From: Branchiostoma floridae | Lineage: Eukaryota; Chordata; Leptocardii; Amphioxiformes; Branchiostomatidae | Direction: 5' to 3' | Length of the DNA stretch: 29,819 nucleotides | Assembly (NCBI RefSeq): GCF_000003815.2 | Contig: NC_049988.1 | Span: forward strand, 19,237,904-19,267,722 | Part shown: positions 1 to 10,606 of the stretch, piece after piece | Numbering within the stretch: position 1 is the stretch's first letter | How the letters are laid out: each line of letters opens with the position of its first letter | The notes under the pieces: model-generated | What the model was told of the DNA's origin: nothing | Databases searched by the model: none | The model's input: the letters and a program-made list of their open reading frames with translations, nothing else | Program-made: the position numbers and the translations under genes

Positions 1-722
1 GTCGCGCGAAGGTCTTGAGACGTCTTAGGGGTGGGGAGGGTAGAGGTTTCCGTCAGGAGGGTGATGGGGGTTAGGGTAGGGGTGGGGGTTGAGGCGGTAG
101 GGATGGGTCTCCAACCGAGCGTGGTCTTCGTGGTGGGTGGCTGGGTTGGGGCTGGGGTGGTAAGGGGGGCTGGTGGCGGAGCCCTCGGGGGGTAGGGAGG
201 GGGGTCCCCGCAGACCTCCTCCAGCGTCCTGGAGGTGATGTTCTCGTACACGGCGCGGTAGTCCTGCAGGACCGTGGCGCGGAAGTACACGGGTCCGATG
301 TTGCACCGCGTCGCCTCCCAGAGGAACGTGACGCGCGAGAAGGACTTACTCTCGTCCAGGAAAGCCTCGCTTACCACCGGCTTGTTCCAGATGCCGCGCA
401 CTTCGCTGCAGTCCAGCGCCTTGGTCCCCGGCGGGCGGTTGTACCACCACCCCTCGACGATCCGGTCGTCCTGCACAGTACGCGCTTGTAGGATGAATCC
501 AATGAAGGGGGCCCCGCCCTTCAGGGTGACTTTAACACGGAGCGGCAGCCCTTTCCGAGTTACAGCGGCGTTGAGAGTGATCGCGTAGTCTCCCATGCCC
601 TGCTTGATGGTGTGCTCGTGTCCCGGCCGCATGGTCCCACAGAACCACCATCCCGCCGAACGTTTCACCTCCAAACCTAGAAGCAAGGTCATCAAAATGG
701 CGCAGGTCCTGAGAAATTCCAT
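1..722 (-). CDS. Secreted Reeler-domain protein, N-terminal part (runs off left edge)
   Basis: Read on the minus strand from an ATG at 722-720, an open frame of 240 codons runs to the window edge without an intron. Residues 1-23 look like a signal peptide (MEFLRTCAILMTLLLGLEV then KRSAG). Residues about 24-165 fit a Reeler domain: the opening FCGTMRPGH, the central GFILQAR, PGTKALDC, then VTFLWEA and GPVYFRATVLQ, with cysteines at 28, 105, 140 and 171 as expected for two disulfides. Residues 172-240 are a Pro/Thr-rich linker, probably O-glycosylated. Reeler proteins of this kind are extracellular; several invertebrate members are induced defence proteins, while others carry DOMON or cytochrome b561 domains after the linker. 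What follows here is outside the window, so the full architecture is unknown. The frame shows strong GC-rich third positions, unlike the AT-rich DNA upstream. Domain call is firm; immune role is inference. Confidence 0.85.
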   Translation of the reverse strand, partial: MEFLRTCAILMTLLLGLEVKRSAGWWFCGTMRPGHEHTIKQGMGDYAITLNAAVTRKGLPLRVKVTLKGGAPFIGFILQARTVQDDRIVEGWWYNRPPGTKALDCSEVRGIWNKPVVSEAFLDESKSFSRVTFLWEATRCNIGPVYFRATVLQDYRAVYENITSRTLEEVCGDPPPYPPRAPPPAPLTTPAPTQPPTTKTTLGWRPIPTASTPTPTLTPITLLTETSTLPTPKTSQDLRA

Positions 723-1640
723 TGTCTGTACCGCTGCCAGATGTTCCGGAGTCCACACACGAGACGACACACACTCTCTCACGCACGCACGAGGGGATGA
801 AATTTAGATGTAGCTCCGGGTATGCAGAGAGCGCGTACAGGGACGACTGTTTCACACGGGTACTCCGATAGAGAGAACGCGAGGTGACCTGTCCGCAGGG
901 AAGGGCTAATCAAAATGATTACGTGGGCCAGCGGTGATTACCGATCTTTGATCTCGCACTGCTCCAAGTCGCTACGACCTCATCCGGTACAATCCGCCGC
1001 ACGATAAATTCTGTCTCTTCCAGTCCTTCCTTCTGGACGAGTCGACTGACTTTTCTGACAGGGGGAGACCGTACCATCGATTTGTAAATAGATTTGGATG
1101 ATTAAATGTTGACGTCACTAATTAAAATTAGTATTTAAGTCATCATACATTGATTGGTTGTTGCTATTACATTTTCTGTAAATATCACATTCACAAGACC
1201 GAGTGATTCTGTCACTTACTAATGTTACCCCTCTTTATAGAAGTGGACTCGCCCAAGGGAAGTTCCAGTCGTCATGGCAACGATGTTCTGGAAACGCCCT
1301 AAAATCAGACGGTCCTTTTCGCGGCCTTGTCGGCCAGCAGCCCAGATGGAAGTGATTCTGTCATAAAAAGTCTGACTCGGAAAAGCTTTGCTGACAGGCA
1401 CGCGGGGTCGGCTCGCTTGGCAAAGAACACAAGTCGGAATTTGGCTGCGAAGTCGTTTTCCTTCCGTGAAACATGGAGCTTCTTTTGGCAAGGAAGGAAA
1501 GTCGTCTTGAAAAAAATCCTAATTCAGTTATTGTCTCCCGACACGAATGCGGTGCACTGTGCTTTGCTGAAAGACCCGAAAGCATGCGAGGTCGACATGG
1601 TAGAAAACACAAGTCGAAAGTTTCCTCCTTTGTGTTGTGA
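723..1640. other. Upstream region of the Reeler gene, no gene seen
   Basis: This is the 5' flank of the minus-strand Reeler gene. The first 180 bases are GC-rich and contain a CT/CA-rich stretch near 765-795. Beyond about 1080 the sequence becomes AT-rich. Open frames here overlap on both strands and have no recognisable domain, so I do not call them. No convincing TATA box was found at a fixed distance from the ATG. Confidence 0.4.
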
Positions 1641-1654
1641 TTAATGCCTTCTAA

Positions 1655-2880
1655 TTCAAGTTTTTCCCTTCACTAAAATGGGAGGTTTTTTGGCGAGGAA
1701 TTCCTGTCCTCCTGTGTTTTTAGTATGCATTCTTATTCCAGTTTTTCCTTCCACGAAAATGAGAGATTTTGGCGAGGAATTTTCCCAGAGACGGCGGGAG
1801 TTTTAGAAATGCCGTCCTCGCCAGTCGTGTGTCGGTACCGCGGAGTACAGGATCGGATGTGCGCTAATATTTGTTGTCAAACAAGGCCGGCATCTGTCTT
1901 GCGGGGGGACAACACTGGCCCGGGGACGTTACGGAACAAGAAGGCAACTCAAAACATTGATCCTGCAAAATTAAAAAGGAGTAGAGTCATTTTTCAACCA
2001 CACTGTGCTATCTTGTGCCATAGACTACATAAAGCCGTCAATATGCAGCGTTTTATACAATTTGATTTGATACGACAGGACAAAACGCTTTGTCTCGTAC
2101 TTGATTTTTTTTAATCGAAAACGACAGTAAAATTCTGAACATTTCTAGAACAACCGCTTCCAGCTGTCGACAATGCCAATAGGTATCTAAATGTGTCAAA
2201 ATGCAACGTTTTATTCAATTTTGAAAGTAACTAAACGTTTTGTCCTTTACTTTATTTCTTTTTAATCGAAAACGACGATAAAATTCAGAACATTTCTAGA
2301 ACAAACGCTTCCAGCTGTTAACAATGTCGTCTCAGGTCTGCACGCTAGTCGAAAGCCCAGACAACTTTTATGGAGTGTCACACACTGGTCTTTAATGGAC
2401 CACAGTTTCACACCAGTTTTAACGGGCAGACAATTTGGTGTCCCTACGGTTAATGAACCCGCCTCTTCACACAGTGTTTGTGTAATCAACAATGGAAGAA
2501 TTGCAAATGCGCTTGTCTTGTTTAACGTAAGGCGGCCTGTCTTCCGCATAACAACATCCCCCTCAAAAACAAGGACAATTGAAAACACAAAGCAGTGAAA
2601 ACACGGAAGGGTCTAAATCCGGAGTAAAGACAACATCTCGTGGCGCGCTGTTGTGTTTTGGTTTGTCCTGGCAGCGTAATTAATTAGATCAACACCCAGT
2701 TTTTCTCTCAGAAGTGTCCTCATCTGTTTTCCCGTATGCAATTCTTTAATTTATTCCAATTTTTCCTTCCACGAAAAAAGGGAGGTTTTTGGTGAGGAAT
2801 TTTCTCGAAGTATGCTCCTGTTGTTTCTAACATGCCCTCTTGTTCCAGGGTTTTCTTACATGGAAATAGGAGGTTTGTCC
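1655..2880. repeat. Decayed interspersed/tandem repeat block
   Basis: A module with the words tttttccttccacgaaaa and gaggttttttggcgaggaatt-like text recurs near 1660-1700, 1738-1785, 2758-2805 and, more weakly, 2845-2875. A second word, gtcctg(g/a)cagcgtaatt, occurs near 2667 and 2877. The copies differ by many substitutions and spacing is uneven, so this is an old repeat block. No gene was found inside it. Confidence 0.5.
2036..2330 (+). repeat. Two-copy tandem repeat, about 155 bp period
   Basis: The segment from about 2036 to 2180 is repeated at about 2195-2330. Shared words include gcgttttat or acgttttat, tttttaatcgaaaacgac and gaacatttctagaacaa(c/a)cgcttccagctgt. Copies differ by scattered substitutions and small indels. 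Confidence 0.7.
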
Positions 2881-2967
2881 TGACAGCGTAATTGATTAGA
2901 ACAACACCCGGGTTAATGACTTTATCTTGTCAGGGTGTTGTAGTAATGACGCCAGATAAGCTCTGTT

Positions 2968-3487
2968 GGTTTTTCACCGCAAGATTAGCCAGTAGGGACC
3001 AATCTGGCTACTTAAGTTTTCACTCATGGCCATCCATTGCACGCGATGCTTGGTAATTTACTACTTATGGCTCGCATGGACTTGTTATACAAAACGAATG
3101 TCATTAAATCACTATCAAAAATATTAGGTTTTTCACCGCAAGATTAGCCAGTAGGGACCAATCTGGCTACTTAAGTTTTCACTCATGGCCATCCATTGCA
3201 CGCGGTGCTTGGTCATTTACTAATTATGGCTCACATTGACTTGTTACATAAATGCTATTTTATAGAACGAATGTCATCAAGTCACTATCAGAAATATAAG
3301 ATTTTACACCACAAGGTCGCTCAATGGCCCCCCGTTGCAAGCGCTGCCTTTGTAATTATTATTTTTTCAACCTTTAATATGCCTTGAGTAACGTTACATC
3401 ATCATGATACTGGCTCACATTTACTTGTTACAGAAAAATGCCATTTTATAGAACGAATGTTATCAAGTCACAATCAGAAATAGAAGG
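2968..3487 (+). repeat. Three-copy tandem repeat, about 160-185 bp units
   Basis: Units start near 2968, 3128 and 3302. The first two share an almost identical run beginning ttttcaccgcaagattagcc and ending near cacgcg(a/g)tgcttggt. All three share an end module with acgaatgt(c/t)at(t/c)aa and caatcagaaata-like text. The third unit is the most diverged. No coding signal. Confidence 0.75.
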
Positions 3488-3964
3488 GGGCAAGAAAAAA
3501 ACAACATTAGAATGTATTCAGACAACCGTGAAGGAGAATTAAGATATAAGATTTTATGTTTAAGAAGACTGCACTGTCCGTTTTCCACAAAACTGAATTC
3601 TCAGGAGTCAGGATGTATAAACTTCACCCTTGACGAAAATACCCGTTTTTAACTGACTCGAAATTTATCATGAAGCCGGTCTTGACCATTTGTAAATAAG
3701 GGCATTTCCCATTAAGACAAGAACGAACACAGTAAATTTTTGCACCAATTGGCATGTAGTTTCAGTGGAATGCTTTATCATCGGATGTTTGACAGCCGGA
3801 AATGACAGGAATTCGCGCGTGTGGTCGTCTGACGACAGGAGACTATCGTGCGATTCCGAGTTGCTCAGCTTCGTGTAACTTCGGGCCGGGTACCGAGTGG
3901 GGACTTCCGGTGATGACTGATGTTCTAACTCACGCCTCTGGTCTCCGAGCAGATGTTTGAAGGG
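3488..3964. other. Non-coding stretch, nothing recognised
   Basis: Unique-looking AT-rich sequence without a domain-bearing frame, inverted repeat or microsatellite that I could find. Confidence 0.4.
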
Positions 3965-3965
3965 A

Positions 3966-4250
3966 ACTCACTCATTCACCCACTCTTTCACGTACGCACT
4001 CGCTCGCTCACCCATTCACTCATTCACTCACTCACTCTCTCGCTCACTCACTCACTCACTCACTCACTCACTCACTCGCTCGCTCACTCACTCACTCACT
4101 CACTCACTTGCTCACTCACTCACTCACTCACTCACTCTCATTCATTCACTCACTCACTCACTCATTCACACACACACACACTAACTCACTCACTCACCCA
4201 CTCACTCACTCACTCGCACTCGCTCAGTCACTCACAAACTCACTCATTTA
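3966..4250 (+). repeat. (ACTC)n microsatellite
   Basis: About 285 bp of actc/attc tetranucleotides with interspersed g and a short ca run near 4167-4180. Because the period of 4 is not a multiple of 3, long Thr-His-Ser-Leu open frames arise in several frames; they are artefacts. Confidence 0.95.
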
Positions 4251-4550
4251 TTTAGTCGCTGACTCCAAAATCTTCGATGCAAAAAAAATGTATCGTTCCA
4301 TTCATGTACAAAATGCCTTTAAAGTAGGAACTTGGCTGTTTGCAAAAGATAGGACGACAGCGAACATGGGGCAGTTTAGAGAATCTTCTAGAAGCGCCCA
4401 ACATCTGCTTAGACCGAACACTTTTGGCCCTGACTCACGCCTCCGGCTTTTTACCCTGAAGCTGAGTTCTCGGTAAAATCTTGCTCACTTCCGCGCCTTG
4501 TCTCCGGTTACAGTTACGGTTTCCCATGAATTGTTGTTACTCGTCCTCAC

Positions 4551-4596
4551 ATGAGTAACATCATCACGATGGGAGAACTATGATGATGTTACTCAT
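4551..4596. repeat. Perfect 16-bp hairpin, 14-base loop
   Basis: atgagtaacatcatca at 4551-4566 is exactly reverse-complemented at 4581-4596, with a 14-base loop. No T-run follows. Its role is unknown; it may be the remnant of a small foldback element. Confidence 0.8.
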
Positions 4597-5800
4597 CCTG
4601 ACACAAAACTGTGATGTTCACGTGTTTGGTGCCAGTTTGATGGACCGTTCGCGTAAACGGAGTCCCAAATGGACCCAGACTCGTAAAATTGACGAGCAAT
4701 GAAACTGGGTAAGTTTATTAGAGAGTCATGCTCTAGGCTAGTTGTAATTGTAAACATACAAAACAACAACAACAAAGAAGTAGTATTGTTTAAACTAAAA
4801 GTGCATAAATGCCTATTCTTAAACATGAAAAATAACGGTGAAATCTACTATTGTAACAGTAAGGCAATACTAGTATTCCGAGGAATGCACACTTCAGAGA
4901 TCTTCAGATATCAAGATGTTCAGCACATTCTTGAGAATTGATTACGAATGAATGATCGAAAGGAAGGAAGGAACAAATAAATGCATGGTCGAAGGAAGGA
5001 ATTAATGAATGAAGGAATGAAGGAATGAAGGAATGAAGGAAGAAATGAAGCAATAAAAGAAGGAATGAATTAATGAAGAAATGACGGGAGGAAGAAAGGA
5101 ATAACTTGTCTCAACAGAATTGTCCTGAAGATCATACTACCACTGTTTTTATGTGGCAGTCTTTTTATGTGGTGGATTGCTGAGAGTTGATGTTACACAA
5201 ACATCGAGGAAAACCGTGACAAGACAACTCAATATAACCCGACATCCGATCGCTGAATGGATCACATTCAAGACCAGGAGCAGGGGTGCGCCAGTGTCCG
5301 TCACGGTGTAAGCGGGTTGGTCTCGGTGTCCGGGGTTGGGTTAGCCGGGTCAACACGGTTCGTCTCGGGCGGGTCGGATGAGCTAACCGGGTTAGTTCCG
5401 CACAGTTCCAGCTATCACTTGTAACCGTGAGGGACTTCTGCACATATTTCTCGGGTAAATATATAATAGTCAAAGAATGTCTATACCCCCGATCTAAGAT
5501 CCAATAAAGCCAAATGGCACGCTAGACTCAACATGACTTATTCATATCTAAATTTATATAGATATTCATATTTGTAGGCAATGCATTTGTATACACTTGT
5601 CTGTTTATATGTAGTATACGTACATGAAGTTGTAATAGATCTTACGAAAGTCGCTGTACTTTTGTTGTTTCAATAAAGATTTCCAATATTTTTTACATGA
5701 TCCGGCCTTATCCAGCTTCTCATGGTAGAGAAAGTTAAGGTAGCAGCTTTTTTTTACCTCCGTCAAGAAGGTTATGTTTCAGCAGAGTTTGTTTGTATAT
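4597..5800. other. Non-coding stretch with GGAAT-rich repeat
   Basis: Positions 4955-5100 hold a degenerate gaaggaat repeat. Positions about 5275-5415 form a GC-rich patch in AT-rich DNA, rich in gggtt and cgggt words; a 102-codon minus-strand frame crosses it but shows no recognisable domain and the composition alone can explain it. An AATAAA at about 5671 has no gene upstream that I can support. Confidence 0.4.
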
Positions 5801-6082
5801 TGTGTGAAATGATTGAAATGGTTATATTTTGGGCTCCCTAGTGGTTTGTCGCGGTGCTGCAACGGGACAGCTGGTCTTTATACCTCGTGTTCTAGGTATG
5901 CTATGGTCACGTGTAAGATATCTCTTGGGGAAGAGAGTAAGTTGTGTAGGTTTGGCCCCTAGCGGCTTTACTAGAACTGCAGTTTCATTAGCTATCGTGT
6001 CCAGGGGCATGATCAGATAGAGGTCCTGGGTCCGAATCCTGTCCTGCTACCGAAGTGTGCCCTTGGGAAAGGTACTTAACTC

Positions 6083-6289
6083 TAGACTCCGTTGCAGTCT
6101 TCGAACGGGGCTGGTTTTTATGGGGTGGGTGGGGGGTGGGGGGCGTCCATATCGCTATCACGGCAAACTCCCTTCCTCGGCAAACTCCCTTTCCCGGCGC
6201 AAGAGAACCCAGCCAACGTTGAAAATCGCGGACCAACGCCCCCCCCCCCCCATAAAACCAGCCCAGTTCGAAGACTGCAACGGAGTCTA
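6083..6289. mobile_element. Foldback MITE nested in the SINE core
   Basis: The left end tagactccgttgcagtcttc (then gaacggggctggttttt) is mirrored at the right end, so the terminal inverted repeats are about 40 bp with few mismatches. The flanks are cttaactc on the left and cttaacac on the right, a near-perfect 8-bp duplication consistent with a hAT-type insertion. An alternative boundary two bases off gives an exact 8-bp duplication tacttaac at 6073-6080 and 6288-6295. The interior has G-runs, C-runs and a short direct repeat ggcaaactccctt. Confidence 0.8.
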
Positions 6290-6389
6290 CTTAACACGGC
6301 TTTCCTCACTCCATCCAGGTGAGTAAAAAAAATGGGTACCTAAGCTTGCTTCGGTTGGGGAGGTAAAGGCAGTAGAAGGAGAGGAATGG

Positions 6390-6525
6390 TTACTCTCCAA
6401 GCAGAGGTTAGGCTCTGGCTGTTCTTTTTTGTGCGTTTTTTTAGTCGTTTTTATCGGGCTTTCTATTTTGTATTGTATCTTGTATTGTCAAAACAGCCGG
6501 AGCCTAACCTCTGCTTGGATAGTAA
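6390..6525. mobile_element. Foldback MITE nested in the SINE tail
   Basis: Terminal inverted repeats of about 35 bp, ttact(c/a)tccaagcagaggttaggctc then (t/c)ggctgttt. Flanks are ggaatgg (6383-6389) and ggaatagg (6526-6533), suggesting a 7-8-bp target duplication that has since gained one change. The word ccaagcagaggtt also occurs alone near 25345. Confidence 0.8.
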
Positions 6526-6630
6526 GGAATAGGTTCCGCCTCTCAATACTATGCCCTAGACACAGTGGATAACAACTAATTTCCCCTACGGCTTCAAAAA
6601 GGATTTTTTAGAACGTTCTCCAGGCCTGTC

Positions 6631-7127
6631 ACATGTTAAACGTCTTGTAACATTTCTCTTATTTAAAGAAATTCCTGAAGGGTAAGGAACCGAACTCGTT
6701 TGACCTGGTAGAAGCGGCGGCTTCCTTGCAGGAGTATCAGCGAACAAGTGTCTTCAGGGGAAGAAAAACAGAACTTGGAGGACAGGATTTGCAGAATTAA
6801 AGACATGTTGCTATCATTTAAAACAGACTCTATTTGGCACGACAGGAAGCACGCATTTGTGTCATTTGTGAGATTTTTCTAAAGAGTTTCAGACGAATAC
6901 AGGCACTGCTGGTGTATGTCTCACTCCAACTGTCGTGCTCGAGGGATATTGTCTAGTAGTAGTAGTTTGACTTCGTCTGTCATTTTCGTCATGGCCAGCA
7001 TTTTAATCCATCGTTCATGCAATACATGTAGCATGTAGTTCTACGTCTATTACACAAAATAGTCAAAATGACTAATAAAGAGGTAATTATGGATGAATAT
7101 ATGTTGTTATGAATTGGTTTTGCTGCA
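6631..7127. other. Non-coding stretch, nothing recognised
   Basis: No domain-bearing frame and no clear repeat apart from a short tag run near 6954-6966. Confidence 0.4.
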
Positions 7128-7562
7128 GTACTGTAACAGTCTTTTGAGATGTATCCACGTGAAGTAAAAAAATATAAACTGAGAGAAAAAATACATCGAT
7201 GAAGGTTAGACATCCAGGTACATGTAATAAGATACGCGAGAGAAAATGGTGAGAGAAAAAAGTCTTCCCACCCACCCTGGCGATCCTCCCCTACACACAC
7301 GCGTCCTCCAACCATACCAATACTGAACAGCCTCCGGTTGGTTCAAAGACATAAAAAAGAAACAAAAGACTAGTAAAAGGGTAATGAAAAAATAAATTTT
7401 CTTATCAATTGTTTTTTTCTGCACTAACGGTCTTTTGAGATGTATCCAAGTACAAAATATGTCCTAGGGAAAAATCTTCACCCCTCCCTGACTATCCTCC
7501 CCTTACACACACGTGTCCTCCACCCATACTAATACTGAACAGTCCCGGACAGGTTGACAGAC
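7128..7562 (+). repeat. Two-copy duplication, about 300 bp offset
   Basis: Words taacagtcttttgagatgta at 7133, cacacacgcgtcctcc at 7296 and atac(c/t)aatactgaacag at 7313 recur at about 7430, 7506 and 7527 in the same order. The second copy is shortened in the middle. Confidence 0.65.
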
Positions 7563-7739
7563 ATGTCCTGTGTTGTGTCAGACAACAGAAGTTTAGACAA
7601 CCTGAGACAGGAGTCCTAACTACGGACATGCCGCGAGAGGCCGACAAATCCACATGGAGAAGTTAAGAACACGGATTACCTTATCTCACAGTTAAGACGC
7701 TAAAGAGGCGGCATTTTCTACAGAATAAACAAATATTAG

Positions 7740-7905
7740 GGTCTAATACCCTTTTTTCACTTCTTGATCTTTTCTTTAATTTCTCTTTTCTGTCGTTGTT
7801 TCTGGGTTTTGGCCCTGTTTGATTTTCTTTAGCATTCATTCGTTCTCGTCTCTTTTCTCTTCTTTAATCTTTATCTCTCTCTGCTCTCTCTTTCTTTCTT
7901 GGACT
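7740..7905 (+). repeat. CT-rich tract
   Basis: Pyrimidine-rich low-complexity DNA (ttctt, tctct). Phe/Ser-rich open frames across it are composition artefacts. Confidence 0.7.
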
Positions 7906-8317
7906 TCGATGAATGTTAGTTATCCTGATAATAAGATATACCAAATTTCAGGCAACTGGATATGGAATTCTTTCTTTTACCTTCTTTATCCCATCCAAAT
8001 TCGACAGTCAGCCATTTCAAGCTCTAGATTGTTCCTTCGCTTCTTTATTACTTAGTCATTTCTGTTCCTCTGTAACACTAACAGAATGTCTCCGTCTGTA
8101 GTTTTGTTAACCTTTCCGTTGATATAAACCAGCCTGAGAGCGGCTGAGCTGAACTCCTTCCGTGATTGGCACGGGATGTCTTCAGTCGGCGCAGGTCAGA
8201 TCTCATTTAGATTCGTGCCAAGTACCGGGGAACGGGACAAGAGACAGTCTGTCCAGGGACGGCTTCATTTTTTCACAACTTATAGGGGCCAGTCTTTCGT
8301 TAGGAAGGTTATGTTTA

Positions 8318-8565
8318 CAAGTCTCTTTCTCCTTCTCTCTTTTTTCTCTCTCTTCCTCTCTTTCTTTCTCTCCGTTTCTCTCTCTCACTCTCTCTTCCTC
8401 TTTCTTTCTTTCTCTCTCACTCTCTCTCTCTCTCGCTTTCCCCCATCGCTCTCCCGTCTCTCTCCTGCGCTCTCCCCGTCTCTCTCCTCTCTATCTTGCT
8501 CTTCTCTTCTTCTCTCCTCTTCTTCTCTCTTTCTCTCCTCTCTCTTCTTTTTCTGTCTTGGTGTG
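8318..8565 (+). repeat. CT-rich microsatellite
   Basis: About 250 bp of tctctc/tttct text. It explains the Ser/Leu/Phe-rich frames on the plus strand and the Arg/Glu-rich frames on the minus strand, none of which I call as genes. Confidence 0.9.
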
Positions 8566-8924
8566 TGTGAGTTTCTGTGTCTATGAACAATACTTGAGAA
8601 ACTGTGAATGGATCTTTATGATATTCGATATGTTGATAGATGTTGTTAGAACGAAGGACGTACATGTGCAATTGTGGGTCTCCTAGCGGCGTTTTTGGTA
8701 CAGCAGAAGACCTTTCGGGCTTGAGTGCAGTCAAAGTTTACAAGTGAGATATGTGACAAGTAGGGGACAGCTTATCGACCGAACACTTCATCTCAATTAT
8801 CCCGAAGCAAATGTAGGGTTGGGGCGAAAGATCGTACTACCCATGTCACATTATCCACGATCTTCTGACATATCGATGGAAGATCGGCCATATTTAAGAT
8901 CGACAGAGGGTTGCGCGTATTTTT

Positions 8925-9075
8925 CACCTGAAAACCGTTCGACACATATAAGCCATACTTTGTACCTTGTATTATTGTTGTGCAATAAAGTTATTATTAT
9001 AAGCAAGGCTCGGGCGATTGCTGCAGAATCGTCGTCCAATCGATTTTTGCCAAATGTGACAAGGCTATAAGGCCG
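8925..9075 (+). mobile_element. Possible LINE 3' tail
   Basis: The text cttgtattattgttgtgcaa followed by taaagttattattat has the look of an invertebrate non-LTR 3' end with a polyadenylation signal and short tail. No reverse-transcriptase frame is present upstream, so the copy would be strongly 5'-truncated. Confidence 0.3.
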
Positions 9076-9436
9076 TCTGACGATTCTCCGATCCAGTATA
9101 TGCTTGAGATCATTTTCGCGCGTTACAAAAAAAAAAACTTCAGATGTCCAAATAATCCCCTTATCATGTTCCAAACAATGTTTACGGGGGTGGGGAGTGG
9201 GAGGATGATTTTATCGGCGTTTCCTGTTCCCATAAAGTGGAAAAGTGAGTGATGGAAATGACAGCGGAATGAAAAGAATGAGCCGAAAAATGAATCGTAG
9301 TAAAGAATTCTTTCCGGGTCAGCCGCTTTCTGACCTGTGGCCTTGGAGGTTACCGACCCGCTATGACGGCTTTCTTGTCTTGTTATGGGTCTGTAAAGTA
9401 CATGACAGCTTCATACATGTACTAGTATCCTTGCCA

Positions 9437-9456
9437 AATGTGTGTGTGTCGTTGCA

Positions 9457-9496
<40 letters not shown>

Positions 9497-9587
9497 GTGT
9501 GTGTTTGTGTGTGTGTGTGAATGTGTGTGTGTGTGTGTGTGTGTTTGTGTGTGTGTGTGAATGTGTGTGTGCACGTGTGTGTGTATT
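9437..9587 (+). repeat. (GT)n microsatellite
   Basis: Long gt dinucleotide runs with a few interruptions. It produces spurious Cys-Val open frames. Confidence 0.95.
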
Positions 9588-9731
9588 AGCTTGTATAATT
9601 ACTGTATTGTCTACATTGGTATTGAAAAATAAGATTACCTGTTTAGAATTGATAGATTTTTTTGGGGGGGGGGTCGCACATTTTTATAGTAATACATGTA
9701 TGTACAGGAATAAGGGTTGCCAAACATTGTA

Positions 9732-9904
9732 AGTAGAAGCCGTTTAATTGCACACCCCAATAGCCAGCGTATTTCGTGCAATTATCCGGGTGGTGCAACA
9801 ATGCGAAGTTATCCAGCTGGACCGTACCGGTTTGGGATTTGGGGATTCCGTGCAGTTAACAAAAGTGTGCGTTTATCCGCTGTGCAATTAACTGGCTTCT
9901 ACTG
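9732..9904. mobile_element. pogo-like MITE
   Basis: The 173-bp element is bounded by agtagaagccgtttaattgc on the left and the complement of cagtagaagccagttaattg on the right, and is flanked by TA at 9730-9731 and 9905-9906. The TA target and the CAGTA-type end match Tc1/mariner-superfamily pogo elements. The interior repeats gtgcaatta and ttatcc. No coding capacity. Confidence 0.75.
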
Positions 9905-10012
9905 TATCTGTTACCGATTTTCGTGCAATCAAGTTCCTCTCCATTCCGTCTTATTGGTATTGTACCCGTTTGCAGGTTATCCAAGGTTGGTTGAGGCCCA
10001 TGTATTAAGGTG

Positions 10013-10505
10013 AACTAGCGCTACTTCTAAACACTTGCATACATCACGGTTCACACGTCAGCACCCGGCCACGCGGCTAGCTCAAGATTAAGTACATCTA
10101 AACAACTAATCTTGTTATTAGAAGGAATACCGATACTAATGATTAGCCCACTCCATTGTAATACTAAATCAAATAATTATATGTTAGCCCTTATTGTTAC
10201 AAAGATGTTAAGCTTTATTCTACACCTCTTGTTTGTACTTTTGTGTAATAGTTGTTTCCATACATTGTACCGTGTACAATTGCCGTGAAATGAAGTTCTC
10301 TCTCTCTCTCTCTCTAAAACTAATATATGTATCAACTGAACTGACTGAGCAATATTATGTACTGTACATTTATGAGTACTGTAGTCTCCATTGTCGTTCA
10401 GTTCCCTGCAGAGTCAAAGTCAGACTGACAGAAGTACATCTAAACACTTCCATACATCACGGACCACACGTCAGCACCCCGTCGTGCGGCTAGCTCAAGA
10501 TCAAG
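10013..10505 (+). repeat. Direct repeat pair, about 65 bp, flanking a 350-bp segment
   Basis: The text ctaaacacttgcatacatca then cggttcacacgtcagcaccc at about 10027 recurs at about 10439 with few changes, both ending gcggctagctcaagat. The segment between them contains a LINE-like 3' end (tgtaccgtgtacaattgccg) and a ct run near 10298-10315. Confidence 0.6.
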
Positions 10506-10606
10506 GTTTCACCAGGGGGGCCAGCTCACAGACATGTGCTGCCGATTTCTGCCGACAAAAGCGCTAAACAGGGACAGGGAGCCGAGAGGTGGGGTTTAAT
10601 GTCAAC

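Larger units (their letters stand above)
5985..6630 (+). mobile_element. tRNA-headed SINE interrupted by two foldback elements
   Basis: A polymerase III B-box, gggtccgaatcc, lies at 6028-6039. It is followed by the core word gcccttgggaaaggtactta (6059-6078), ctttcctcactccatccagg (6300-6319), aatgggtacct (6331-6341), cttcggttggggaggtaaagg (6348-6369) and the tail ctagacacagtggataacaa (6555-6574). The same words occur in the same order on the minus strand at 11705-11300 and, in part, at 28085-27945, which defines a SINE family. The element is broken by two separate insertions at 6083-6289 and 6390-6525. The 5' end is unclear. Confidence 0.75.

Noticed and set aside
532-855. 107-codon minus frame overlapping the Reeler start
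   Set aside because: Shadow of the Reeler gene in another frame; no domain.
1725-2114. 129-codon plus frame
   Set aside because: Spans old tandem repeats, no domain, no splice or codon-use support.
3953-4476. Thr-His-Ser-Leu open frames
   Set aside because: Direct translation of an (ACTC)n microsatellite, open in several frames.
8162-8734. 174-codon Ser/Leu-rich plus frame and Arg/Glu-rich minus frames
   Set aside because: Both arise from the CT-rich tract.
9245-9732. Cys-Val repeat frames
   Set aside because: (GT)n microsatellite; the same holds for 26217-26561 and 26800-27279.
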